64,000 nt of DNA from BP-133 sp040756995 (lineage in GTDB: Bacteria > Actinomycetota > Acidimicrobiia > IMCC26256 > BP-133). The notes below the pieces were generated by a model, which did not search any database, had not been told where the DNA came from, and was given only the letters and a program-made list of their open reading frames with translations. The translations under genes and the position numbers were made by a program. Where the stretch lies: assembly GCA_040756995.1 (NCBI GenBank), contig JBFLYK010000033.1, positions 1-64,000 of the forward strand, in the 5' to 3' direction. Below are positions 1-7,981 of this stretch, piece by piece. The stretch's first letter is position 1. Each line of letters starts with the position of its first letter.

Positions 1-630
1 GCGGCCGCGGGGGCGGCGGTGGCTCTTCCTGCTGCCGCCCGGCGGGGGGCGGTACGGCGCCGCCGTCAGGCCGTGGGTGGTGCAGTGATCGTCTGGGTGG
101 AGATGCTCCGTGACGCTGTCGTCGCCGGGCGGGGTCTGGGCGAGGCGCTGGCCGTGACGGCCACGTTGGCGCCGCCGGCCATCCGTCCCGCCACGGTGAC
201 GCTTCGAGCCAGGGCGGCCCGGGGCCCGCTTCCGCCGGCGCTGCGTGCCTTCGCCGATGAACTCGACGATCCGACAGCCGACCTCCTGGCGGCTGCGCTC
301 ACCCTGGCCGCGGTGCGAGAGGTCCGGGACGTGGCCGATCTCCTCGGCAGCTTGGCGGCGACCGCCCGTGATCGGGTTCGCCTCGCCGAGACCGCCGACG
401 CCGGCCGGGCCGGCATCCGGACGACCGCCCGCTCCATCACCGCGGTCGCCGGCATCGCCGTCGCTCTCTTCTCGGTCGCCAGCCCCGACTACTTGGCACC
501 GTTCGGCACGCCGGCAGGGCAGGTCACCCTCGCCGTGACCTTCGGGCTCTTCGCCGCCGGTGCGTGGGGCCTGTACCGGCTCAGCGAGCCCCCGGCGGCA
601 GACCGGCTCCGGCTGCGGGAGGTGTCGTGA
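1..630 (+). CDS. TadB-like pilus assembly membrane protein (5' partial)
   Basis: Probable inner-membrane platform protein of a Tad/Flp-type pilus (type II secretion F family). The reading frame is open to the left edge, so the gene very likely starts outside the window; a GTG at 19 is only the first visible start. The visible part has an alanine/leucine-rich helical cytoplasmic region and two C-terminal membrane segments (SITAVAGIAVALFSVASP and GQVTLAVTFGLFAAGAWGLY), the layout of the T2SSF family. It overlaps the next gene at TGATG (628-632). The TadB assignment leans on the order TadB-TadC-pilin-TadE; sequence identity to TadB alone is weak by eye. Confidence 0.7.
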   Translation, partial: AAAGAAVALPAAARRGAVRRRRQAVGGAVIVWVEMLRDAVVAGRGLGEALAVTATLAPPAIRPATVTLRARAARGPLPPALRAFADELDDPTADLLAAALTLAAVREVRDVADLLGSLAATARDRVRLAETADAGRAGIRTTARSITAVAGIAVALFSVASPDYLAPFGTPAGQVTLAVTFGLFAAGAWGLYRLSEPPAADRLRLREVS

Positions 631-1517
631 TGCTCGCTTCGCTGCTCGCCGGGGCGGTGGCCGGCGCCGGGATCTGGGCCGTTGCCCGCGGGCTGCGACC
701 GCCCGTCCGGCTGGAGGAAGAGCTGGCCCGCATCCTCGGCCAACCGACCCCGCCACAATCTTCGTCGCCAGCAGTGCCCTCCGTGATCGCGGAGCGTTTC
801 GCCCGATGGGCACCTTCCTCCGACTGGTGGCCATTCGTCCGAACACTCGACGCGGATCTCGCCATCACGGAGCGGACACCGGAAGCGCACACCGGTCGCT
901 GCCTGCTCGCGGCTGGATGCCTGCTCGCCATGGCCGTCTGCTCCGCCTTCGTGCTCGCCATGGCCGGAATCGAGGTCCCCACCCTGGTCGTCGCTGCCGC
1001 GGTCCTCGCCTCGGCCCCGGCGGGCATCGCACTGGCGGTGCTTGCCACCCGGTCCGAAGCAGCAGGCCGCCGGGAGGAGCTCCGCCGTACGATCGCCACC
1101 TTCCTCGAACTGACGGGGCTGACGCTCGCGGCCGGTGCGGGCGTGGAGTCCGCGCTCCTCACCGCTGCTGCGGCGGGTGAGGGCTGGACGTGGGAGCGGA
1201 TCCGGGAGGCACTGCGGCCTTCCCAGGTCACCGGCGCTTCCCCCTGGGAAGCGCTCGGCCGCCTCGGGGAGGACCTCGGTGTCGTCGAGCTCGTCGAGCT
1301 CGGCTCGGCGGTGGCGCTCGCCACGACGTCAGGCAGCCGGCTGCGTGAGACGCTGGCCGCCCGGGCGGCGTCACAGCGCAGTCGTGAGCTCGCCCGTGAG
1401 CAGGCGAACGCCGCGGCCGCGACGGAACGGATGACCTTCCCGGTCGTGGCCATGGCCCTCGGTTTTCTGATCCTCGTCGGGTTCCCGGCCGTAGCCCGGG
1501 TGCTCGGCGCCCACTGA
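630..1517 (+). CDS. TadC-like pilus assembly membrane protein
   Basis: 295-residue membrane protein, probably the second T2SSF platform subunit of a Tad pilus. It has an N-terminal hydrophobic segment (about residues 1-20), a long hydrophobic hairpin (about 90-140), a helical cytoplasmic domain rich in Leu/Ala/Glu (about 150-270) and a C-terminal membrane helix ending in FLILVGFPAVARVL. I chose ATG 630 because it overlaps the stop of the upstream gene (TGATG); GTG 627 is the alternative. A longer in-frame opening from 564 would overlap the upstream coding region and is unlikely. The gene is coupled to its neighbours in one operon. Confidence 0.75.
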   Translation: MLASLLAGAVAGAGIWAVARGLRPPVRLEEELARILGQPTPPQSSSPAVPSVIAERFARWAPSSDWWPFVRTLDADLAITERTPEAHTGRCLLAAGCLLAMAVCSAFVLAMAGIEVPTLVVAAAVLASAPAGIALAVLATRSEAAGRREELRRTIATFLELTGLTLAAGAGVESALLTAAAAGEGWTWERIREALRPSQVTGASPWEALGRLGEDLGVVELVELGSAVALATTSGSRLRETLAARAASQRSRELAREQANAAAATERMTFPVVAMALGFLILVGFPAVARVLGAH

Positions 1518-1537
1518 CCCACCCCAAGGAGCAACCC

Positions 1538-1744
1538 ATGCCCGAACTCCACCTCATCCGCACCGTCTTGCTGATGCTTCGCGTCAACGTGGACCGGATG
1601 CGGAACGACGAGCGCGGCTTCACCCTCGAACTCGTGCTGCTCTCCGTCGCACTCGCCGGCGCCGCACTACTCGTCGGCGCGATTCTCGTCGCCCGGATCA
1701 CCGAGCAGGCCCGCAGCATCCCGACCACCGCACCCACCCCGTGA
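1538..1744 (+). CDS. Small Flp/type IV-like prepilin
   Basis: 68-residue protein with a basic leader of about 27 residues followed by GFTLE and a hydrophobic helix (LVLLSVALAGAALLVGAILV). This is the layout of a prepilin cleaved after the Gly by a prepilin peptidase such as TadV. The acidic residue sits at +4 rather than the usual +5, a small departure from the consensus. A good ribosome binding site (AAGGAG) lies 7 bases before ATG 1538. Its place between TadC-like and TadE-like genes and its size fit the major Flp-type pilin. A processing peptidase gene is not visible here. Confidence 0.7.
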   Translation: MPELHLIRTVLLMLRVNVDRMRNDERGFTLELVLLSVALAGAALLVGAILVARITEQARSIPTTAPTP

Positions 1745-2133
1745 ACGAAGATCAGCAACGCCGCGAGTCCGGGTCGGCATCACTCGACCTCGTCCTCGTG
1801 TTCCCCGCCGTCCTCTTCGCTCTCGCCGCGCTCGTCCAGGGTGCGTTGTGGGCTCACGGTGACCACGTCGTCGACGCCGCCGCCCGGGAAGGAGCCCGCG
1901 CCGCCCGCCTCTCTGGCAACCCCACGGCCGGGAAGGCCGGCGCCGAGGCATTCCTTCACCGTTACGGGCGTGACGTCATTCTCTCGCCCGACGTCGCCGC
2001 CGACGTCAAGGCCGGTGTCGCCCGTGTGACCGTCCAGGGAAGGGCGGTTCCCCTGCTGCCCGGCCTGGCCTTGCCGCTGCGGGCCACTTCGTCCGGCGAG
2101 GTGGAACGGTTCGTCCCGGCGGTGGCGCAGTGA
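1741..2133 (+). CDS. TadE-like pseudopilin 1
   Basis: 130-residue protein starting at a GTG that overlaps the pilin stop codon (GTGA). A short basic N-terminus precedes GSASLDLVLVFPAVLFALAA, the TadE-family motif in which a prepilin peptidase cuts after Gly and an acidic residue (here Asp) sits at +5. It is followed by AAREGARAARLSGN, which matches the conserved AAREGARAA segment of TadE proteins. It probably forms a minor pseudopilin at the cytoplasmic membrane. It is the first of three consecutive genes of this type, all translationally coupled. Confidence 0.8.
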   Translation: MNEDQQRRESGSASLDLVLVFPAVLFALAALVQGALWAHGDHVVDAAAREGARAARLSGNPTAGKAGAEAFLHRYGRDVILSPDVAADVKAGVARVTVQGRAVPLLPGLALPLRATSSGEVERFVPAVAQ

Positions 2134-2528
2134 TGGGCGAGCGGGGATCGACGTCGCTGGAGGCGGTGCTCCTCGTGCCCGTCCTCATCGTGGTGCTCGG
2201 CATCACACTGGGCCTCGGACGGGTTGTCGCCGGCCGTAACGACGCCGATGACGCCGCCCGCGAAGCAGCCAGGGCCGCGTCGTTGACTCGTTCCGCAGCT
2301 GACGCCGGCGCGGCGGCCTCCGGTGCCGCGGCCCGACGTTTGGCAGCCGACGAGAGCGTGTGTCGGGACCCGGCCATCGAGACGGACACGACCGGCTTCC
2401 ACCCTGGGGGAACCGTCGCCGTCAGCGTGACGTGCAGCGTGGACCTCGCCGGCACACACCTCCCGGCCAGGGCGAGGGTGATGGCCCGTTCGGTGCAGCC
2501 ACTCGATCCCTTCAGGGGGTTGCAGTGA
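2130..2528 (+). CDS. TadE-like pseudopilin 2
   Basis: 132-residue TadE-family protein. The N-terminus reads GERGSTSLEAVLLVPVLIVV, with the prepilin Gly, Glu at +5 and a hydrophobic helix, followed by DDAAREAARAASLTRS, the family's conserved post-helix segment. GTG 2130 overlaps the previous stop, and ATG 2133 directly after it is an equally good start. Two cysteines further on (in DESVCRDP and VTCSVDL) could form a disulfide outside the membrane. It is a paralogue of the genes on either side. Confidence 0.8.
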   Translation: MMGERGSTSLEAVLLVPVLIVVLGITLGLGRVVAGRNDADDAAREAARAASLTRSAADAGAAASGAAARRLAADESVCRDPAIETDTTGFHPGGTVAVSVTCSVDLAGTHLPARARVMARSVQPLDPFRGLQ

Positions 2529-2929
2529 GCGGCGAGCGTGGCTCCGTGAGCCTGCTCATCGTGCTGCTGGCCACGGCCATCCTCGGGCTCGGCGGTGTGG
2601 TCAACGATGCCGGTTCGGCGCTGGTTTCCGCCCGGCGTGTGACCGACATCGCCGAGACGGCCGCCCGGGCGGGAGTACAGGCCGGAACCGCACCGGACGC
2701 CGCGGGTGTCGCCCGGGTCGATCCGGAGCGGGCCCGCACGGCCGCGCTGAGCTTCCTGTCCCGCCAAGATCTGCGTGGCGACGTGATGGCCGACGCAGGC
2801 GGCGTGAAGGTCACGGTGCGCCTGCAGCACCCCACAACCCTGCTCCGAGCCGTGGGTATCACCCATCTCGATGTGTCGGGGACGGGTGTCGCTCGCCCGC
2901 TGCTCGGCGTGACGGAGGCAGCACCATGA
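2525..2929 (+). CDS. TadE/TadG-like pseudopilin 3 (helicase/secretion neighbourhood type)
   Basis: 134-residue protein with the same N-terminal plan (GERGSVSLLIVLLATAILGL) but Leu instead of an acidic residue at +5, so it may be a TadG-like or Rv3660c-neighbourhood type protein rather than a processed pilin. The segment RRVTDIAETAARAGVQAGT parallels the AAREAARA segment of its neighbours. I chose GTG 2525 because it overlaps the upstream stop (GTGA). The gene ends 4 bases into the next coding region. It is membrane-anchored with most of the chain predicted outside. Confidence 0.72.
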   Translation: MSGERGSVSLLIVLLATAILGLGGVVNDAGSALVSARRVTDIAETAARAGVQAGTAPDAAGVARVDPERARTAALSFLSRQDLRGDVMADAGGVKVTVRLQHPTTLLRAVGITHLDVSGTGVARPLLGVTEAAP

Positions 2930-5900
2930 ACGTACGAAGGAAAGGCGGCAGCCTCACCACATTCCTCGGCTCGATGGCGGTGCTCGCCGGCCTGCCGGTG
3001 CTGCTCGCGATCGCCGCCGGGTGGCCGCTCCCCCGGGCCTTGCCCAGTTGGAGTGAAGTCAGCCAGGCACTGGGCGACGGATGGCGCCCGGAAGGCACAA
3101 CGTTGCTCCGCGCTGTGGCCGTCCTCGCCTGGGTCGCATGGGCGCAGCTCGCCATCAACACGGTTCTTGAACTCGCCGCCCAGCTGCGCAGCCGGCCAGG
3201 TGCCGCGGTCACGATGCCACTGTCGGGCTGGTGCCGGCCCTTCGCCGTCCGCTTCGCCACCGCAACCGTAACGCTCATCGGCGCCTTCGGCCCCCGGCCG
3301 GCAGCAGCCGTCACACTTCCCGTCCACGCCGTCACGGCGGCCCCCGTCACCGCTTCCGTGTCGGAGTGGTCGACCATGACCTCGACCGTCCTCACGCCGC
3401 TGGACGGTGCCGCCGAGGTGTTAACCGAACCGGCGGTGGCCGCCAGTTCCGGTTCTCCTGCGCCCGCACCGGATCCGGTGTCGACGGTGGCGGAGTCCGT
3501 GCACCTCGTGTGCCCGGGTGATTCCCTCTGGCGTCTCGCTGAACGCCATCTTGGCGACCCGTTGCGTTGGCGGGAGCTCTGGGAGCTGAATCGCGATCGG
3601 CCTCAGCCCGACGGCCGCAGCCTCCGCGACCCCGATCTGCTTCGTCCGGGCTGGCGAATCAGCTTCCCGGCTGCGTCGCCGGCGACAGACTCACCGCCGC
3701 CACCAACCCCTCGCTCCTCCGCCGGGCTCACCGAATCCGCGACGTCATCCAGTGTGGCCACCGCGACGACCACGGCAGCGGGACCCGAAGAACCGTCGGA
3801 CGAGTCGCCGATAGGGAGCCGTCCTGCTGCGACGACCGCGACGACCACGGCAGCGGGACCCGAAGAACCGTCGGCAAAGTCGCCGACAGGGAGCCGTCCT
3901 GCTGCGACCGCGACGACCACGGCAGTGGGACCCGAAGAACCGTCCGATGAGTCGCCGACAGGGAGTCATTCTGCGGACACCAGCCAAGGAGAATTGACGA
4001 CACAAGAAGACGAGGTGCCGACCACCACCCGGCCTCCAAGCACCGCCGACGAGACGGCGCTCACGCCACCTCCATCACCCGCTCCCCTACTGGCGCCCCA
4101 CCCCGGGTCCACCGGCAGCGCGACCCCCGACGGGTCCGCATCACCGCATGGAAGCCGACAACCCGAGCCTGCCCCGTTCACGGCGGGCGTCCCCTATCTC
4201 GTCGCCGGTGCCGTGATCGGCTACCTGGCGGCGTTGCTCAGCCGTCGGGAGCGGTGGCGGCGCCCCGGGCGCCGGTTCCCGAAGCCTGCCCCGGAACTGA
4301 CCGAGTCCGAGCGGCGCGTGCGGGCCGTCGCCGATCCCGACGCCCCGAAGACCATCGACCTGGCGCTCCGCCACCTCGCCTCGACCCTCGCGGCCGCCCC
4401 GGAGCCCGTCGTGCCAGGGGTCATCGCCGTTCGCTGTGGGCCGCTGGGTCTCGAGGTCCTCCTCGAGGAACCCGTGGCCAGCGCCCCGGGGAAGTTCGAA
4501 CTGGGCGACGACGGCCACTCGTGGCGGCTCGACCCCAACATCACGGCGCACGAGCTCGCCGCCCTCGCCGGAGACCAGCCTCCTCCCCTCCCCGCCCTCG
4601 TCTCGGCCGGGACGACGCCGGACGGTCCCGTCCTCGTCGACCTCGCCGCCATCGGCTCCCTCGGGGTCACCGGTGAGAGCGACCGCGTGACGGCGACGCT
4701 GCGCTCAATCGGTCTGGAGTTGGCCACGACGCCGTGGGCCGCCGGTGTCGACCTTGTGCTCGTCGGAGGCGACAGCCGACTCGCCACTCTGGAACGGGTA
4801 CGTACGGTGGAACCGAGCGAGGCGCTCGAGGCGCTCCGATCCTGTGCCCGTCCCGGTGCTGTCCACGACGTGGGACTGGGGGCGGCCATCGACGCGGGCC
4901 TCGTCTCCCCGACCGTCGCTGTTGTGGCGCCCGACGCGCTCAGTTCCGAGGAACTCCACGCATTGATCGACCTGGCAGTGCCCGGCAGCGGTCTCCTCGT
5001 TGTCGCCGCTGGTGTGGCGACGACTCGTTCGGTTCTGCACCTGCGCTCTCACACTGCTCGTCTCGAACCACCCGGCCTTGAGCTCGACGCGCTTCCGGAC
5101 CCCGTCGTGACCGATGCGCTCGTCACGCTCGTCGCCGACGCCGCCACCCCCGGCACGGACCTCCCCGAGTCGGCGGTGGCGCCGATCGTGGCCACCACGC
5201 CGGTACTGCAGGATTCCGAGGTCGAAGATCAACTCTCCGAGGCCCCCGACTTTGCAGGCGCAGCCGACCCTGATCCGTTGGTGTGGGTACGTGTCCTCGG
5301 CCCTGTCACGGTGGAGTGGCGCCACCCCGCCAGCCGACCGCAGCTGACCGAACTCCTGGCGTTCATCGCCACTCACCCGCCCCAGATCGGGGCCGACCGG
5401 GTCAGGCTCGCGCTGTGGCCGGTGGATCCCGACGACGAACGCTTCGGGGAGCGGTCGCCGAGCACGCTGTGGACCCTCGTCTCGAAGGCCCGCCTCGCGC
5501 TCGGGACCGATCCCGGTGGTAGTGATCTGCTCATCACGCTTCCCGGCAACGTGTATCAGCTGTCGCCGTTGGTGGCATGTGACTGGGTCCGTTTCGAGTC
5601 GCTCCGCAAGCTGGCCGCCGACCAGCCGGAGCGGGCCATCAAGCTCCTCCGGGAAGCGCTCGGCCTCGTGCGGGGGCGCCCGTTCCAGGACATCCCCGTC
5701 GGCTCCTACTCCTGGGTCGGCCTCGACCGGCTCGATTCCGACATGGCGGCGGCGATCGCCGAGGCGGCCGGGATGCTCGTCACCGCCGCCCTGGCCGTCG
5801 ACGACCTCACGACCGCCCGCTTCGCCGTCGAGCAGGGCCGTCTCGGCGCGCCGCACTCGGAGGCGCTCATCCGCTCGGCGATGCGAGTCGCCGCTGCCGC

Positions 5901-6024
5901 CGGTGACCGAGAGGGTCTCGACCGCGCTTTGCGGGACGCCCGGCGGCTGGCCCAACTCCTCGACGCAACCGGAGAACCCGAACCGGAAACGGTGCGGCTC
6001 TACGAGGAACTGCGCCGCTCGTGA
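2926..6024 (+). CDS. Large membrane protein with LysM and C-terminal BTAD domain
   Basis: 1032-residue protein. Three hydrophobic segments lie near the N-terminus (about residues 10-30, 60-85 and 105-128). A LysM-like peptidoglycan-binding domain follows (about 190-245, with CPGDSLWRLAERHLGD). Next comes a Thr/Pro-rich spacer with three near-identical 24-25-residue repeats (about 279-350), then another membrane helix (about 420-440, VAGAVIGYLAALL). The C-terminal 250 residues resemble a wHTH plus bacterial transcriptional activator (BTAD) domain as in SARP/AfsR regulators (LGPVTVEWR, later ERAIKLLREALGLVRGRPF). Coupled by ATGA overlap to the upstream pseudopilin and by GTGA to the coupling ATPase. 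It may link wall binding outside to signalling inside; this is inference. Confidence 0.8.
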   Translation: MNVRRKGGSLTTFLGSMAVLAGLPVLLAIAAGWPLPRALPSWSEVSQALGDGWRPEGTTLLRAVAVLAWVAWAQLAINTVLELAAQLRSRPGAAVTMPLSGWCRPFAVRFATATVTLIGAFGPRPAAAVTLPVHAVTAAPVTASVSEWSTMTSTVLTPLDGAAEVLTEPAVAASSGSPAPAPDPVSTVAESVHLVCPGDSLWRLAERHLGDPLRWRELWELNRDRPQPDGRSLRDPDLLRPGWRISFPAASPATDSPPPPTPRSSAGLTESATSSSVATATTTAAGPEEPSDESPIGSRPAATTATTTAAGPEEPSAKSPTGSRPAATATTTAVGPEEPSDESPTGSHSADTSQGELTTQEDEVPTTTRPPSTADETALTPPPSPAPLLAPHPGSTGSATPDGSASPHGSRQPEPAPFTAGVPYLVAGAVIGYLAALLSRRERWRRPGRRFPKPAPELTESERRVRAVADPDAPKTIDLALRHLASTLAAAPEPVVPGVIAVRCGPLGLEVLLEEPVASAPGKFELGDDGHSWRLDPNITAHELAALAGDQPPPLPALVSAGTTPDGPVLVDLAAIGSLGVTGESDRVTATLRSIGLELATTPWAAGVDLVLVGGDSRLATLERVRTVEPSEALEALRSCARPGAVHDVGLGAAIDAGLVSPTVAVVAPDALSSEELHALIDLAVPGSGLLVVAAGVATTRSVLHLRSHTARLEPPGLELDALPDPVVTDALVTLVADAATPGTDLPESAVAPIVATTPVLQDSEVEDQLSEAPDFAGAADPDPLVWVRVLGPVTVEWRHPASRPQLTELLAFIATHPPQIGADRVRLALWPVDPDDERFGERSPSTLWTLVSKARLALGTDPGGSDLLITLPGNVYQLSPLVACDWVRFESLRKLAADQPERAIKLLREALGLVRGRPFQDIPVGSYSWVGLDRLDSDMAAAIAEAAGMLVTAALAVDDLTTARFAVEQGRLGAPHSEALIRSAMRVAAAAGDREGLDRALRDARRLAQLLDATGEPEPETVRLYEELRRS
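3760..3975 (+). repeat. Three tandem 72-75-bp repeats inside the LysM-BTAD gene
   Basis: Direct repeats start at about 3760, 3835 and 3907, giving periods of 75 and 72 bases. Each unit encodes a Thr-rich run followed by GPEEPS, a variable pair, SPxGS. They lie in the spacer between LysM and the fourth membrane helix, a typical place for copy-number variation in wall-spanning linkers. Confidence 0.9.
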
Positions 6025-7973
6025 GACCAGCGCCGGAAGCGGGCCCGGCTGACCTCATCGAGCGCCTCGTCCTCGCCGTGGCCGTCACCGTCGCCCTCAT
6101 GACCGTGTCGTTCCTCGGGCTCTCCCGCCTCGCCGCGTCGCTGTTCGGCACCGGCGATCTCCAAGGCGACGTGGGGACAGCGCTCGAAGCCCTCGCCCGC
6201 CTGCCGGCGCACCTGAGCGACCCGGCCGCCGCCTGGGCGCCACCGAATCGGGACGTTCTCCCCGGCCCGGTCCTCTACCACCTCGTCCTCAATGTGCCCC
6301 TCGTGCTCGCCTTCGCCGGCGTGCTCGTCGGGCGCCGGATCCTCCGTGTTCGCCGGGACCGCTCACGGCCGCTCGGCGTCGAACCCAACGTGGGAGTGGC
6401 CAGCCGGCTACGCCGGCTCGAGGTCCGCAAACCGACAGCCGGCCGGGTGACGCTGGGCCGCGTCGCCGGCCACCTCGTCGCCGCCGAGGAAGGGGCAAGC
6501 CTGGCGGTGGTGGGTCCGTCCGGTTGCGGCAAGACGGCGGGCTTCGCAATTCCTGCCCTGCTCGAATGGGACGGCCCCGTCATCGCCACATCGGTCAAGA
6601 CCGACCTCGTGGCCCGCACCCTGGACGCCCGTCGCCGCCGAGGCAAGGTCTGGGTCTACGACCCGACCGGCTGCGCCGGCATCCCGACCGACCGCTGGAG
6701 CCCCCTGGCGGAATGCAAGAACTGGGCCGGCGCCCAGCGAATGAGCCGGTGGCTCGTCAAGGCGTCTGACCCCAAACGGGGAGTCTCCGACTTCTGGGTG
6801 CAGCAGGCCCAGAAAACCCTGGCACCGATTCTCCACGCCGCCGCCGTGTCAGACCGGATCATGGCCGATGTCGTCCGCTGGGTGGACACCGAGGAAATCG
6901 AGGACGTGCGCGCCGCCCTCGTCCGCTCCACCGGCATGCCGAACGAGGTCGACGCCGCTCTCATCGGCGAGGACGCCCGCCGCCTGCGCGACGAGCTGCG
7001 CAACGCCGCCCGCACCCGCGCCGTCGACGAGGTCCGCCGCCGCCATGTCACCGAAGGCGGACGTGACACCCGCAAGTACCTCCGTGATCCGGCCGAGTGG
7101 CCTGCTCCGGCTCGCGCGGAACTCGATGAAGCGACGGAGGTGCACCTCGACGGCGCGGTGCGCGCCGAACTGGAAGTCCTCGTCCTGCGCCGGGGCGGAC
7201 GGGCCCTGGCCCCGCTCGTGGCCGCCGAAGCGACCTGGGCCAAGGAGGAAAAGCTGCGGTCGTCGGTGTACACGACGATGCAGAACATCATCCTCGGTTA
7301 CGCCGACCCGGTCGTCGAAGAGGCATCGGCCGGCTCCGACATCGATTTCGACGAGTGGCTCTCCGGCCCCAACACCATCCACGTGGTTGCTCCACCCCAC
7401 GACCAGGACGACCTCCGCCCCGTCCTCATCGTGCTGCTGCAGTCGGCGGTACGCCGCGCCTACGAGACGGCCAACCGCCACGGCGGCTGCCTCCCCAACC
7501 GCTGCCTCGTGCTCCTCGACGAAGCCGGCAACATCGCCCCGCTACCCGACCTGCCGGCCTACGCCACCACCGCCCGCAGCCACGGCATCAGCCTGGTGAC
7601 CGTCTGGCAGGACCTCGCCCAAATGGACGCCCTCTATGGTCAGCTTTCCCAGGTGCTGCTGTCCAACCACCGCGCCCGCATCTTCGGCACCGGCATCGGC
7701 CACCCAGCCACGCTCGACACCGTCAGCAAGCTGGTCGGCGACCTCCCCGTCCGCGAGCACAACGTCTCCCGTGGTCCCGCCGGAGGCCAATCCGTCAACG
7801 AGCACACGACCTACCGCCGCGCCACCCCCATCGATCTCCTGCGCCGCATGGACCCCACGACAGCGCTGCTCGTCTACGGATCCGAACCGCCCGCCCGACT
7901 CGAACTCCGGTTGAGCAATCGGCGCCGCCGCAGCCGACGGCCTCTCTCCGATAGGGCCAAGCAGGCTGCTTGA
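6021..7973 (+). CDS. VirD4/TraG-type conjugative coupling ATPase
   Basis: 650-residue type IV coupling protein that would bring the relaxase-DNA complex to the transfer channel. Two N-terminal membrane helices (about residues 14-40 and 88-107) anchor it. The ATPase has Walker A GPSGCGKT (165-172) and Walker B VLLDEAGN with the acidic pair at 500-501. The segment TVWQDLAQMDALYG and the C-terminal TraG-D region follow. GTG 6021 overlaps the upstream stop. It ends 8 bases before the convergent relaxase gene. Its presence makes conjugation, rather than only a surface pilus, the likely purpose of the whole operon. Confidence 0.92.
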   Translation: MRPAPEAGPADLIERLVLAVAVTVALMTVSFLGLSRLAASLFGTGDLQGDVGTALEALARLPAHLSDPAAAWAPPNRDVLPGPVLYHLVLNVPLVLAFAGVLVGRRILRVRRDRSRPLGVEPNVGVASRLRRLEVRKPTAGRVTLGRVAGHLVAAEEGASLAVVGPSGCGKTAGFAIPALLEWDGPVIATSVKTDLVARTLDARRRRGKVWVYDPTGCAGIPTDRWSPLAECKNWAGAQRMSRWLVKASDPKRGVSDFWVQQAQKTLAPILHAAAVSDRIMADVVRWVDTEEIEDVRAALVRSTGMPNEVDAALIGEDARRLRDELRNAARTRAVDEVRRRHVTEGGRDTRKYLRDPAEWPAPARAELDEATEVHLDGAVRAELEVLVLRRGGRALAPLVAAEATWAKEEKLRSSVYTTMQNIILGYADPVVEEASAGSDIDFDEWLSGPNTIHVVAPPHDQDDLRPVLIVLLQSAVRRAYETANRHGGCLPNRCLVLLDEAGNIAPLPDLPAYATTARSHGISLVTVWQDLAQMDALYGQLSQVLLSNHRARIFGTGIGHPATLDTVSKLVGDLPVREHNVSRGPAGGQSVNEHTTYRRATPIDLLRRMDPTTALLVYGSEPPARLELRLSNRRRRSRRPLSDRAKQAA

Positions 7974-7981
7974 AACCGGCT

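Noticed and set aside
564..629. Earlier start for the TadC-like gene
   Set aside because: It would overlap the TadB-like coding region by over 60 bases and adds a Pro/Arg-rich segment without a ribosome site.
3760..3975. CRISPR-like array
   Set aside because: Repeats are contiguous and coding, without spacers.
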